This document shows positions 43,401-53,884 of a stretch of 64,000 nucleotides of DNA, piece by piece. The DNA lies in NCBI GenBank assembly GCA_031761405.1, contig JASEVX010000012.1, forward strand, positions 20,212,871 through 20,276,870, read 5' to 3'. The notes under the pieces were generated by a model, which saw only the letters and a program-made list of their open reading frames with translations, was not told the DNA's origin and ran no database searches. Each line of letters opens with the position of its first letter. Position 1 is the first letter of the stretch. The translations under genes and the position numbers were made by a program. The stretch is from Serripes groenlandicus. Taxonomy: Eukaryota; Mollusca; Bivalvia; Cardiida; Cardiidae.

Positions 43401-45709
43401 ACGACTGTGCTTGTGCTGATTACTAAGTTATGATGCATTTGTAATTCTGATTAATCCGATATGCGTCGATCTTCCAAGTGCTTGCTGTATGGTGCTAATA
43501 GCGTGTTACTTTCTTCCAAATCAATGTTTCATTTGTACTACTGACTACTCCATTATTGAAAGTGTCTGACATGAAATACTAGCAGATAAACGTGTTACAA
43601 AATAACAAACTTGTCATTTTAGTAATTCAATTTTTATTCCAGGGAGATAACAGCGTATGAACGAAACATATCCCACATTTAATAATGGATCCCTAAGACA
43701 CTACTCTTCATTGTAGAGGTAGCGGGTGTTATGTAGCTTTTGACACCCTTTTTCAAAACAAAGAGAACTAACAATGTTGACTTTTTTTAAGTTAAAAGTT
43801 TATATATTGTTAAATATTAGATTATATATATTTTTTAAAGTTATTCTATTCTATTGGATTAAATACCGTACCGTGGGAAATACATTTAACAGTGAGAAAC
43901 TATTATAATTAAAGCGCCACCTGGTACATAATATGACTTACCGTATTCGTGTTAATGTTATTCTTGTTAGTGCATACTTGGTTGGTCTTCGTTCCTGATT
44001 CCAATTGCTATCTACCGCATTTTTACTTAAATATTATCACGAAAGCCCTTTTTAATCAACATAATATGTATAAACAAGAAGAATGTAGCATTTTAATTAA
44101 AGGTCAAACATAAACATGGGGGTGCAACATTCATGAATATAATTTTGAGGATAAAGAAGTTAGATGAATGAAATCATAATGTCAACATACACTTCTAACT
44201 AACAAGTATATAACACGCATGTCGAAGAAGGAAACATGAAATTCGCATCATACACCATGCATTCGTAAGAATGACACACGAAATGACAATTGTATGTAAG
44301 ATGGAAGAAAGAAGACAAATGGGCATGTAATATACATTAATAAGGATGTCATATTGACAAATAGATTTCCCCCCTCCATACATGAGACATTGTCATTATG
44401 AACAATAACTTATGTTGCTAAAATGTATCATCGTTAACAAAAATAATACTAATATATGGTCTATCGCTCAAGCCTTTCAGTAAAACGAATAAAGGAACAA
44501 GGCAATAAACAATGCCTAAACTATCTTAATAGCGTATGTGCACAAAGAGCAATACGGAAACAATGCATGTCATCATAAGTATTGTTGCAAATTAGAAGTT
44601 TATCTTACTGGTTGACACAGACCCTGGAAAACCAAATAATTTGTGTAGCTAAAGGCATGTGTATCCAAAATACCCGAATATGCTATGTGCTCCAAACTTC
44701 GTATACCTTTTTGCGAGTAATTCATTAACCTACATGGCTCAGGGCACCGGCTCAAACTAGACTGTGTGGATGCTCGGCAAATTGTTGCTTGACACATAAG
44801 GACCACTAACGTCGCCTGTCGGTATGTCTATCTATCAGTTCGTCCATATCCGTTTCCGTCTGTCTGTCACGTTTTGACTTATTGACATATTGCCAGGTGA
44901 CACACGTTTTACTTAAATCATTCCTGTTTATCTATATAAATACATTTAGATACGACCTTGATGTCCGTGTCAGCAACCGATGGAGATGGGACAGATCCGT
45001 TTAACAAGGTTGTGTACAGTATCAAAGGTAAGCGATAGATACACATACGTATATTATTTATGACAAATATGATGACATTGCCTTTTGTGGTGTGTACAAA
45101 CTTAACCACGATGCCACAAGAATTGAACCCGGACCATTTTATAACGAAAGTAGTACTGTACATCTTAGCTACTGCTTCCATAATAAAAATGTTTGATATC
45201 AATGAAAGAGAAACAGGTATGATTTCAATGTCGGGTGAGTGAGAGATATAGGACACAGATTAAACATATTTGATTAAACAGTGATTTTATTTCTAGAACT
45301 ATCAATGCTTATGTAAATAACCAATGAGACAATCCGCATTTCAATGCTATTTGTCAATTACTATACAATTGATAACACATTGTCGGTATAATTTAAAAGA
45401 GGAACTACTTGTACTGGTTGATCATGAACGTATATGACATATGCACATTTGACTTATGTTTCTATCACAGATGGAAGCGATAATACAAACTTTACCATCG
45501 ACGGCAACACTGGGGTTATCAGTGCAGTATTCAATCTTACAGGGCCCAAGACATTTGTGATACATGTGCTTGCTACAGACAGCGCCAAGGCCGATTTTAC
45601 AGACGAGGCAAACGTATCAATGTGCATTAGATGTACAAGTGGTTCTTCCTCACTTGAGATAAGCATTATTGCTTTCATGGCTCTTGTCTTCGGTGTTGTC
45701 CTGATGTAA
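40428..45709 (+). CDS. Gene D: complete GPI-anchored two-EC mini-cadherin (243 aa)
   Basis: Exons 40428-40485, 40919-41141, 43061-43194, 44950-45027 and 45471-45709 give 732 coding bases with GT/AG borders and phases 1, 2, 1, 1. Residues 1-19 are a signal peptide (MSSRIALITFLLVCCNVHT). EC1 has W25, C30, L80-DYE, C109 and D115-V-N-D-E-R-P121. EC2 has D149-G-D and N177-T-G. C216-x-x-C219 and SGSSS precede a hydrophobic end at M243, so a GPI anchor is likely. Sequons at N61, N97, N104, N171, N186 and N212 suggest a heavily glycosylated ectodomain; none coincides obviously with the four conserved cysteines. Its introns carry a hAT element and a long-arm DNA element, yet the frame is clean, implying that the gene is maintained. 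Function beyond calcium-type adhesion or recognition cannot be told from sequence. Confidence 0.87.
40790..40910. mobile_element. SINE fragment in intron 1 of gene D
   Basis: 'AACGGCGCGAGTACTGGTTT' and 'CCTGTTTCGCAATCGATGTA' are present; the second block recurs at 50344 after another tRNA-like head. Confidence 0.45.
40919..41141 (+). CDS. Gene D exon 2 (most of EC1)
   Basis: Acceptor CTGTTAAG, donor GTGAGT, 223 bp. It encodes AEVITWPDDTCPFGIQED, SGYTILSQNVTGRFSIAPNG and KILDYESDEKAYSLKI. Confidence 0.85.
41300..41385 (+). mobile_element. LINE RT fragment (palm motif A) in intron 2 of gene D
   Basis: The frame reads RLYVAFVDFHKAFDTVRRDK, the classic (V/F)DF-KAFD motif of LINE reverse transcriptases. 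Only about 85 bp remain. Confidence 0.65.
41396..41497 (+). mobile_element. 5'-truncated SINE in intron 2 of gene D
   Basis: 'GTGAACTGGCCGCCGTGATA' 'TAACTGAGAAATTATT' 'GGCGTTAAACCCCAATCAAT' is the same 3' half as the full SINE at 38955-39253, in the opposite orientation, with an AATCAATCAA tail. Confidence 0.7.
41658..42774. mobile_element. hAT-type DNA transposon, internally deleted, in intron 2 of gene D
   Basis: The element is 1117 bp. Left end TAGGGATAGGACCGAGTAC and right end (complement) TAGGGATGGGAACGAGTAC are terminal inverted repeats, flanked by a perfect 8-bp duplication ATATTAAA at 41650-41657 and 42775-42782. The 8-bp duplication and TAGGG-type ends are hAT hallmarks. Several CGAGTAC repeats just inside the left end resemble subterminal transposase-binding sites. 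The interior keeps a BED-finger start (42277). Confidence 0.88.
42277..42420 (+). pseudogene. hAT transposase BED zinc-finger remnant
   Basis: The frame starts MPPAKSAVWKHFKRTARDKS then VKCM-stop-CTYYGHR. The KSAVWKHF...KSVKCxxC pattern is the beginning of a BED finger, found at the N-terminus of many hAT transposases. The TAG falls between the two cysteines and the rest of the transposase is missing. Confidence 0.72.
43061..43194 (+). CDS. Gene D exon 3 (EC1 end, DVNDERP linker)
   Basis: Acceptor TATGTTTCAG, donor GTAAGG, 134 bp. It encodes AFNKTGTLRNDTLTCVISV, then IDVNDERPEFDKQSYSVNF. Confidence 0.87.
43240..44400. mobile_element. DNA element with long inverted arms in intron 3 of gene D
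   Basis: The left arm, about 43245-43412, and the complement of the right arm, about 44195-44395, share the ordered blocks 'TATGGAGGGG', 'TTACATGC', 'TTCTTTCTT(A/C)CATCTTACAT' and 'GACATGC(C/G)TGTTATATACTTG'. The right arm has about 55 extra bases. No transposase is recognised inside. The superfamily is not assigned and the exact ends and target duplication were not resolved. Confidence 0.6.
44950..45027 (+). CDS. Gene D exon 4 (78 bp, EC2 start)
   Basis: Acceptor TACATTTAG, donor GTAAGC. It encodes TTLMSVSATDGDGTDPFNKV. Confidence 0.85.
45105..45190 (-). mobile_element. tRNA-headed SINE remnant in intron 4 of gene D
   Basis: 'CACAAGAATTGAACCCGGAC' 'CATTTTATAACGAAAG' corresponds to the remnants in introns 4 of A and E. 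Confidence 0.5.
45471..45709 (+). CDS. Gene D exon 5 (EC2 end, CIRC, GPI signal)
   Basis: Acceptor TTTCTATCACAG, 239 bp to TAA. It encodes NFTIDGNTGVIS, FNLTGPKTFVIHVLATD, CIRC and SGSSSLEIS before the hydrophobic end. Confidence 0.87.
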
Positions 45710-47760
45710 TTTGTGGTTACATGTTAAACTTTTGAATCTAAAGTTGTATAAAATACACCGTGTCATTCGTCAGATACCTACGGTGTTTTGAGTACGCTAC
45801 TTCTTCTCATCGCATCATTTGTTATTTGCCTTGAAAGCTGTCGTCACTATGAAGAGTTAACATTTTCTCATCGGTAATAACATGTTGTCGCATCTGCAGC
45901 AGACATCTTTGCAAACATTGTGACAAAGGAAGAGATTGTTCGTATGAGCACTTTCTCCGTTTGCCACACTGTTTTCAACTCAATTCAAAACGTAAACAGT
46001 TCAACATACGGTGTAGATCTGTTTGTAAGTCGCGTGCTGCATATTTCTTAAATGCCGAAAACTGTGAACTATTTCAACGTTTTCTACTATGTGGACGTCG
46101 TAAAGTATGATATATTCAAGAAACTGTCTATTGTGACTGAGGTCATTTAAACTTATCCTCACTTCAGAGAATCCAATTGCATGTCGACATTTCAATGGAC
46201 AATGAGTCGTTTTTCTTAATAATTAACCCTTTCACACTTGAAAATAGTTTTGAAATCATTGCGACGAAGTGAGAAAGTGTTCATCATGAACAATTTCTCT
46301 CTTTGCAAAATGTGTTCAACTCTTTTCATAAATCACACTTTTATCAATATAATTGTGTAGACATGACATGGGTGCCCCGATGGTGTATTGACTCTTATGA
46401 AGGTTACCTTTCATTGATTAAAACAGGCGATAGTTTAGGTTTAAGAACCTACGGCTTATGAAAGTATATACATCCGCATCCAGAGATACATTTTCTCGAA
46501 GAAATTTAAAAAAAAAAGGCGTCTCTAAATTGAATCTATTAGGTTTAGTTTTACATTTGCGAAGTTATTGTCAAACTTTATCTTATATTAGACGAGGCTT
46601 TCTTTTTGCGTATGATATGTTGATATACATTGAAAGCAAAATATTGAATTTTATTCACTTGTGTGGTTTTACAATTGTGTGTGTTAAGATTTTTCCTAAA
46701 TTTTCTTGTACCATTCCGAACGGATTTAACTTCGCCTTTTGTCGATAAAAATTTCCGAGTATTTGACTAATAAGCAGTGACGCAAACAAAAGTAACTGGT
46801 AAGTCATGAACAGTTTACAAATCCGGTCAGTCTGCATACCCACTGGTAATAATTGGAAGATCTGTATCCGAAGAGTTTGAATCACAACTCGGCCAACTTC
46901 CTGTTCTATAATTGACAAAAGTATTTCTGACTGGCATCATACCTGTTCATCAAGTTGGACAAATATATAGCTTGACTGTTAATATTATGAAGATAATGCC
47001 CAAAAAATAATCTGTATCTTTTTGCGAATGATTTGTTAATACATTGAAAGCAAAAGTATGGAATTTTATTTTGTTTTTCAACCGTCTGGACAAATACATG
47101 TAAGACTTTCTGAAAGTTATTTCTTTTCTTATTAAAATTACAATCTGGTTTTACTTTGTTTTTATTTATTAAATCAAATACTCCTCATATTTCACAAACA
47201 ATGAAAGTATCTGATTAGTCAAATCAGACCAAAAACAACGTTGTGTGTATTCGATCTGATGACACCGCATAAAGGGTTGTCACAACTTGACCCTGTACAT
47301 TTAAATATTCATGAGCATATACAACCGACGCTAAGCCTTCATAGCGTCGCTGTCTCGTCTTTGTATATGAGTTATAACAGCTGCTGATACCTAACCATAC
47401 TGTAGGCGAAACTGTCAATAAGCTGACGCAAAAGTCAATCATAGAGGACCTGTAATATACACACATCATATATTTTCTATCATTTGTTAATGCAGCGAAG
47501 TGACGTACCGGTTTTAATGAGATTGTGTATGAATCTATGCCGTTACTAGGGAAAATGTCTGCTTTGGGTACTGATTGGACAGGAAAGCCATTACACACAT
47601 CGGTTGTTGAACTCGTAAATTTGATAAACTGAAAAACTGTTGAAATAAAAAACGTTCACACCACAATACGTTCTTTTCAAGTCGTTATTATAATAAGAGC
47701 TAGATCCTTTAGTGACAAGTATTATGGTTATTTTGTCGACAACTGCTGACGTTTCTAATA
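45710..47760. repeat. 3' flank of gene D with family downstream repeats
   Basis: Downstream blocks lie at about 46565-46640 and 47015-47055, with the 'AATCCGGTCAGTCTGCAT' block at 46818. The part at 47246-47320 ('GATGACACCGCATAAAGGGT') matches 3743. The 124-codon minus-strand frame at 47224-47598 overlaps these repeats and has no domain. Confidence 0.55.
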
Positions 47761-47764
47761 GCTA

Positions 47765-48085
47765 TTTGTCCTGGACATCCCCGGTTCTGTTGGAGAACGG
47801 CTTATGTTATTGTTTGGTTGTTTGTATGGTTTAAACGTTGGTGTCAACCCCATGGCAGTCATATTACGGCGTTTTCTATGTAAAATACCTGTACTTTTGG
47901 TAAGTTTATCCTGACAACAGAAAAGCATTCGCAATACAATCTCCACAAAACTGTGACACAAAGGAGGAAATCCACTACTACCTTTTTTAATGTGTCTTTT
48001 GCTATAACCCAACGCGGGATTAGATATGTGTATCCCGCTCTCGATGCGAAAGCTCTGACCACTACACCACTAAAGCTAGTATGGT
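47765..48085 (-). mobile_element. SINE (minus), nearly complete
   Basis: On the minus strand it starts with a tRNA-like head (TAGTGGTGTAGTGGTCAGAG, then GAGCGGGATACACATATC). It ends at 'GGTTCTGTTGGAGAACGG' on the plus side. The central block 'ATTACGGCGTTTTCTATG' is shared with the copies at 4200 and 21815. Confidence 0.6.
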
Positions 48086-49380
48086 ATAAGTTCTCTTTGC
48101 GAGCGCGAATGATTAGTCAATTTAAATGTCAATTTACATTTATGAGGGAGAACTGTATTTTAATGTCCATGATGTGTGTTACGATTTCTTACCAAATACA
48201 AACAGTGCTCGCAATTGATTTTCTGTGTGCAAGCAAGTGGTTTAAACTATTTTCGTTTTAGATATGGAAACTCCGATTCAGACAAGTTCTACGTAAATTG
48301 ATGAAAATTTAAAAACACAGATTAACAGATCGTTCCTTGTTACAAACATTGCATACTGCTTGACTTATGAATCAACTCAATACATTTATTGATAATATAG
48401 GTACCTTGTCTAACACATTGAATAATAACATTGAGTGATTCCACTATTCTATGTGTAGGTTATTGACATTAGTATATAGGAATTGGCATATACGATCCAG
48501 ATATGCCTTAATGTCGACTCGGAATCATCATAACTGAATACACGTAGTCTAATGATTTCCATTATCTTTGTATACCAACTGAAAATAAAGTTATCAAGTT
48601 GAATAGAGTATATTTGGCAGTGTCAAAATGCAATATATTCACAATCAGATTTTGTGCCAATATATGCATATTCTATATTCCACAGGAATGTTGGCATATT
48701 AACCAACTTAAAAATCTAATTATAATATATGGTTAAACATTTTAATTTTTAAAAAAAATCTTTAATATTTATAATGTAGATCCAATACAAAGTATCTGTT
48801 AACATTAAGCAATGATTTAAATTTATTTTTATAGTGATGCCACCGACTAAATGAGTAAATATTTCTATGCAAATCCTTCGAAAAAATGTGCTTAATTACT
48901 ACATCAAAATCTAAAAACATTTCCAATTTCTTGTGTTATGTAAGCAACTCAAACTCCATAATCAATAAGAAATTATTTGATTTTTCAAAATTGTATAGTA
49001 TTGCTTAAAATGAATTGAGTCGGACGGACATATACATACGTTTATAACACTATGTATACAGTTAGTCATATAGGAAAGACAAATAGTTAACCTTCCATAT
49101 TCTCCTAACACAATCATTGATTGTCCGATTGACACCAGGCATCTTTTTATCAAAATCAAGATGAACAGATTCTTTTATACTTACATTACAATAGCAATAT
49201 TTAAATATTAAAATAATTTAACATATTCATTATTATGAAAATATCTAAACGGGTTTTCATATTTTGTAAGAAAACCTTTTAATGGCTCCAATGGCAAGTT
49301 GTTCATGAGTGGATTACCAAGACAATGTCTATGTAAAATGACCAACCATATACATGTTCCTTTTACCCCTATAAACACTC
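48086..49380. other. AT-rich spacer, no gene seen
   Basis: It is paralogous in order to 4500-5690 ('ATTTATTGATAATATAGG', 'AATGTCGACTCGGAATCAT'). The frame at 47953-48261 begins inside a SINE head and is not a gene. Confidence 0.45.
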
Positions 49381-49399
49381 AAGTGTCACTAAAAAAGTG

Positions 49400-49680
49400 T
49401 CAATAACATTTAATTCTTGCTGCAATTAAACATCTGTTTCAGCACATTAGCAATGTCGTTTGCAAACATGAGCCAACTCAGGTATTTATTACTAACTAAA
49501 GACTCTAGAACCACGTTAGAAAGACAACTCATTGATACATTAAATAAAGACGGCTCTTCATACCTCCCCTTGTCGCTAACCGGTATTACAAGGAAGATAA
49601 TCCGTACCATAACAGCAACAAATCATGTTTTCGTGTAAGAATTTCCCTTCTAATCCGTTATAGTCATCAATGTGAAACAT
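49400..49680 (-). mobile_element. RTE-like LINE RT fragment
   Basis: The minus strand reads MFANDIANVLKQMF (ADDI-type motif, D changed to N). 'GTGTAAGAATTTCCCTTCTA' aligns with the 58830 copy. No endonuclease piece follows, unlike at the other three loci. Confidence 0.6.
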
Positions 49681-50265
49681 TTTAAAAGTACTTAAGGCAA
49701 ATCATAATTTCGAGAGATAGAGTATCTATATGTAAATCACAACCACAAGCATAATTGATATTGCAAAATTTCATTTTTCCTACTCTTTGTAACTCTATGT
49801 AAATATAGATGTTTATATATAACTACCACATCGTAATCACAACACACTGTTTGCAAAAAAGCGCATAGAACATTCTATAACTTGTAAGCCGCGTGCCACT
49901 TGGGTAGAAAACGTGCGCTGTTAACAAATATACAGACTGGCAGACAGACAGACGGATTTATCTGCATAGCGACAATTTGTATTTCTTAAATTCATTATTA
50001 TTCATTGTACACAACGAGTTACTTTACATTTACGTGAACTTCTTGACTAATTTCTTCAAGGTATCATGCAAAATAGTTTTATACTATCATGGCCTCATTC
50101 AAAGAAACTGTCTCATCATTATGGCTGAACAATTATACCTTTAATATGGATAATGTAAAGTGAGGAAGGATTAGTCTAAATAAATTATGCTATCGTAGGT
50201 TGAATACAAAATGTGTTCACTTTACATGGCAAGTTATGGTAAACATGCCTTTTGGCGGAAGACAG
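49681..50265. other. Spacer, no gene seen
   Basis: AT-rich with a short CAGACAGACAGACGG run near 49940. No recognisable content. Confidence 0.4.
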
Positions 50266-50370
50266 TGGTGCGTCGGTATCTCGAACAAAAGGTCACGGGT
50301 TCGAGTCCCCTGATGAGCGGGTTCTGACTTGATTATTATTAGCTTGTTTCGCAATCGATGTAAAATAAAT
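50266..50370 (+). mobile_element. tRNA-headed SINE fragment
   Basis: B-box-like GGGTTCGAGTCCC at 50298-50310 is followed by 'CTGATGAGCGGGTTCTGAC' and 'TTTCGCAATCGATGTAAAAT'. The last block is shared with 40857. It is the plus-strand orientation of the family seen reversed at 36700. Confidence 0.6.
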
Positions 50371-50589
50371 AAGTTTAAACAAAACATACATTATTATCGA
50401 TTCATTCTGAGACAGTTGTTGAACTTAAATTGCCTATATCACGGTTCTCCTATATGACTACATTACGAGAAGGTAGAAGATATCTGATATGCCAAAGGTC
50501 ATGTTGTATTCTAAACCCTTGCTGCAGACGACTAGAAAAAAACATTTGGTAAAAAAAAGGGGGAACTTTCTATAAATACAAGAATATTA

Positions 50590-51165
50590 CTTGAATACTT
50601 TTGAAAACGTTGTTGCAAAAGCAGGAATTGCACATTTCTATTAAACAATATTTGAAACCCTGCCAGATCCTTTGGACGGAGGAGATGTTTTCAAGTTTTC
50701 AGCTTAGCTATATAAATCAAATCAGCCCCGCTCCCCTGAGGGCCATGTTTTTCTACGAGTCAATATGGTTTGAAGGATTCACATAGGATCATTACAACAT
50801 TGTTTGCAAACTTTCGTCGGAGAAGATTTTTAAAGTTTTCTCTAAATCCATAAAAGGTAAAACAGCAAACGCCCTAGCAACCTAGTTTTCTGATCGATCA
50901 AGATAGCTTGATGGAATCTGAAATAGGGTCACACTGGAACATTACTACCAAATTATAAGAAAATGTTCGGAAAAGAAGATTTTTAAATAATTCACTTTAA
51001 GTCAAAACAGCGCTGCCCGTTGTAATGGCCAGTCAACATGGATTGAAGGAATTTAATAGAGGGTCATCCGAGGAATATTTCTACTACATAATTTGAAATT
51101 CCGCCAACCGGTTATCACAAAGAAGGTTTTCAAAGTATGTTCTTTCGGTTAATGTTATGTAAATA
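50590..51165. repeat. Degenerate tandem repeat, units of about 140-160 bp
   Basis: Related units have 'CATGTTTTTCTACGAGTCAA' (50743), 'CTGATCGATCAAGATAGCTT' (50890) and 'GGCCAGTCAACATGGATTGA' (51024). Each is followed by a GAAGGA(A)TT, a GGGTCA and a GAAGAAGATTTTTAA-like block. A lone unit is at 24680. The 61-codon frame at 50601 falls in these repeats. Confidence 0.6.
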
Positions 51166-51419
51166 TATATACCTATTTATCTGAGCATAGGCATTCTATG
51201 TTCTAAAAGCCCATTTGAAAGTGTGCACTTTATCAATTTCAAGCATTTGAAAGGTGCAGATAAGTTCAATATACAGAGTTAGTTACAATGGAGTCCGTGT
51301 AAGGACCTTAGCTCTTTCAGAGAAAACACCTTGGTTCTTTAACATGCTCAGTGTGTATCATCGGTACTAGACCGTTAGTTGAGATGTAGACACTATAAAG
51401 AACCTCATAACAATCCAGA

Positions 51420-51512
51420 ACCCCGATTAGGATTCTAACCAGGAAAACTTCGGACCTCTGAGTACAGGATTGAGAGTCCAGGGTGTTAACCACCGGACCA
51501 ATAAACACCTTA
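51420..51512 (-). mobile_element. tRNA-headed SINE head
   Basis: On the minus strand it reads TGGTCCGGTGGTTAACAC (A-box-like), 'CTCTCAATCCTGTACTC' and 'GGTTAGAATCCTAATC' (weak B box). Confidence 0.5.
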
Positions 51513-51734
51513 GTATTATTGTGTTTATATATATTTATAGTCGTCGTAAATAATAGTTTTGCGATAATGAACAAGTAATATCAATGATGCTTAACGTTTT
51601 CCCACATACAACACATCTGCATCTGGCGACTTTGAAAAAATCTTCGCAAAACTATGGAAAGTATTTGAAAACTGAAGTATAATACTTTGTATATTATGTC
51701 TTCTAAAGGGGAGAAAGTCAGTAAAATACTTCAT

Positions 51735-51865
51735 ATAATTAAAACTTTAATTATCGAATTTCGACCACTATGTCTTCATCAAGTTAAAAAAAATACAACA
51801 TAAATGTATGTACAGTCCATGTTTCAAGTGGTCGAACATTCAATAATTAAAGAATTTTAATCAGA
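51735..51865. repeat. Imperfect inverted repeat (hairpin, MITE-like)
   Basis: 'ATTAAAACTTTAATTATCGA' at about 51740 is complementary to 'AATTAAAGAATTTTAAT' at about 51845, and TTTCGACCACT to AGTGGTCGAA. Arms are about 34 bp with a loop of about 55 bp. A related, half-length motif lies at 27385. Confidence 0.55.
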
Positions 51866-52607
51866 TAAAGTGAAGTATAATACTTTGATATAGTTAAAAA
51901 TATTTTTGCGAAAGGGGAAAAAGCTTATTATCAGCAATTTCTCCTTTCGTCACAATGCTTAAACAAAATCGTTTGCTGCAGAGGTGTCAAAATAAGAGGT
52001 ATTTATGGGAGACGTAGTTAAATTGTAGAATACTTGTTTTGTATGTATTCATTTTACACGAGAAAGAAATAACTTCTTTGTCAATTTGATTGTCTTCGGA
52101 AAACGGGAAGTTTAGTTATACATGATTACATCACACACAACTAAAAGCAATCAATGTTAAAGAAAGATGCTACTCCAACGTATTTAAACATCCGACCAAA
52201 CGACATGTAAGAAATATATTTGATAAATAACCGCTGATAAAAACACCAGGAACAAGGAAGCAACTATATTATTATGTTTTCGCGGAGTATGTTAAAGGAT
52301 TCCCGTCTAGGTACGAGGGGTCTACTTGTATCTGCGTAGAGTAGAGGCTCTGGTGAGCTAGTGCACAATCTAACCAGAGTCTGAATCGTCCTCATTTTAC
52401 ACGTACATGAATACACATTCTGACAATAAAAACAGAAATTGAAGCCCAACTTGTTTCATGTCAATATGTATTTATATGCTGTCAAAGCGGAATGTCGTTA
52501 CGCCTTAAAAGTCGATAGACACGCCTCAAATATAGCTAGCCTCAAATCACGATTTTTTTCACACGTGGCATGAAAATATAGAAATAAATGCATTGAAAAT
52601 GAAATCC

Positions 52608-52760
52608 TGCCATGAAAATGAAATCCTGCCATGACTCCGGGAAAATCAACCGTCTGACATTTACAACTGGTGTACAACCAAATCAGCATTTGCACTAGTT
52701 GATTCTGATCAGGATGTGCACTGTTCACTGTCCAATCAATGAAACCTTGAAATTATTTTA
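52608..52760. mobile_element. Bivalve-type interspersed repeat
   Basis: 'CTGCCATGACTCCGGGAAAA' 'TCAACCGTCTGACATTTACA' 'TGATTCTGATCAGGATGTGC' are shared with 12690 and 38225. A 20-bp ATGAAAATGAAATCCTGCC unit is tandemly repeated at 52595-52632. Confidence 0.5.
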
Positions 52761-53148
52761 TAGGATATAATTGACAGAGTTGATTCATCTGACTGTAGCA
52801 ATATGTAACCTACTAGAAAAATATCTCGATTTGAAGCTAGCTATATTTTTTAAAAAAAAACCTGCCAGCGAAGACACACTAAAGTGCCCTAAATGGATAC
52901 TGCTTAACATAAGTTTTGACATCTTCTTTGAATAATTGCAGAGCAATGCACATATTGTGTGGTTGTGATCACTGATCTTGTGTGTTTGTTCTGGCTGATC
53001 TGGATATACACTGGTGATAAATGCCGAACGGTTGGTGTTCGCAGATCGTCGCTTAATATATTGCCTGTCTATAAAGACTTCCGAGATATTTGCAAGACTA
53101 GATGTCAAATTGGGACCAGACTGTGTTGAAACAACAATAACGAATGGA

Positions 53149-53166
53149 ATGTTGCATGTGACGTGT
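53149..53166 (+). promoter_or_regulatory. Conserved upstream element (gene E, degenerate)
   Basis: ATGTTGCATGTGACGTGT has three changes from the B/D form, in keeping with a decaying gene. Confidence 0.35.
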
Positions 53167-53314
53167 TTAACCATAGAAAGAAAGAGTGGCCAACAGTATT
53201 ATATATTGGAATTATGTACTTAACAACGCAATGATAACACATAACACTCCACAAACATATGAAATGTGACAACTACGAGTATCAACTTGAGTCCGTTTAT
53301 TACCGCAGGTACAG

Positions 53315-53357
53315 ATATTTAAATCGACAATATATAACGGTTTACAATAGAAATAAA
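53315..53357 (+). promoter_or_regulatory. Core promoter of pseudogene E
   Basis: ATATTTAAA at 53315 lies 30 bp before CAATAGAAATAAA, with two changes from the CAGTAGAACTAAA seen in B, C and D. Confidence 0.45.
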
Positions 53358-53390
53358 ATCATTTGTTGACAGAACAAGGCACCATTAAAC

Positions 53391-53446
53391 ATGTCAATCC
53401 GAATTTCTCTGATAACCATTTTTTCGGTATGCTGTAATTTGTATAA
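53391..53446 (+). pseudogene. Pseudogene E exon 1
   Basis: Start codon and signal peptide are preserved, but the splice donor G is changed to A (AAAG|ATAAGT). Confidence 0.7.
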
Positions 53447-53755
53447 AGATAAGTTATTTAGTATGAATTATAATATGTTTCAAATCAATTTTGTTTGGGT
53501 TTAAGATTATCTAAACTCCGATGAATGAATAACAGAATAAACACTCGATATGAAGAACTATCAAATACAGACGTACTACTTTTTAAATTTGAAATTATGT
53601 AATTAATTATAAAGAAAAAACAACGCACTCTTTTGGTTTAGAAAATGATCTATATCGACCGCTACATTTCTATTTTATATAGTTAATAAATCGAGTTTAA
53701 TTGAAAAAGTATTTGTTTAAGACATACGTATTTTAAGATTTGAAATATTCAATTT

Positions 53756-53864
53756 CAACCCAGAATGTTTCTGATCGGTTTTCGATTGCTCCTAACGGAA
53801 CACTGTCTTCGGCCACAAAGCTCGACTACGAGAATATTGAGAAAGCGTATTCTATAAAGATCAT
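53756..53864 (+). pseudogene. Pseudogene E exon 2, 3' half only
   Basis: Homology to gene D exon 2 begins abruptly at CAACCCAGAATGTT with no acceptor. The frame after that point is open and ends at a good donor, GTAAGT. Confidence 0.72.
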
Positions 53865-53884
53865 GTAAGTGTGGTATGTTATTT

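Larger units (their letters stand above)
52300..53270. repeat. Upstream block of gene E, paralogous to that of gene C
   Basis: 'GCACAATCTAACCAGAGTCT' matches 27975. The part 52930-53270 matches 28550-28850 and 29395-29700. The 129-codon minus frame 52785-53174 and its relative at 29359-29613 (PFVIVVS-QSGP, SVYPD-P-QTH) share sequence because the repeat is shared. I do not regard it as a gene. Confidence 0.6.

Noticed and set aside
44918..45256. 112-codon minus-strand open frame
   Set aside because: It is antisense to exon 4 of gene D and its intron, a shadow of the real exon. The frames at 22212-22520 and 45454-45678 are likewise antisense shadows of exon 5.
47224..47598. 124-codon minus-strand open frame
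   Set aside because: It spans family downstream repeats and a SINE tail, has no motif, and its counterpart at 3725-3940 is not open in the same frame.
52785..53174. 129-codon open frame on the minus strand, with a relative at 29359-29613
   Set aside because: The similarity is explained by a shared upstream repeat. The frames differ in start and end, no domain is recognised, and the promoter-proximal element of the + strand genes lies within it.
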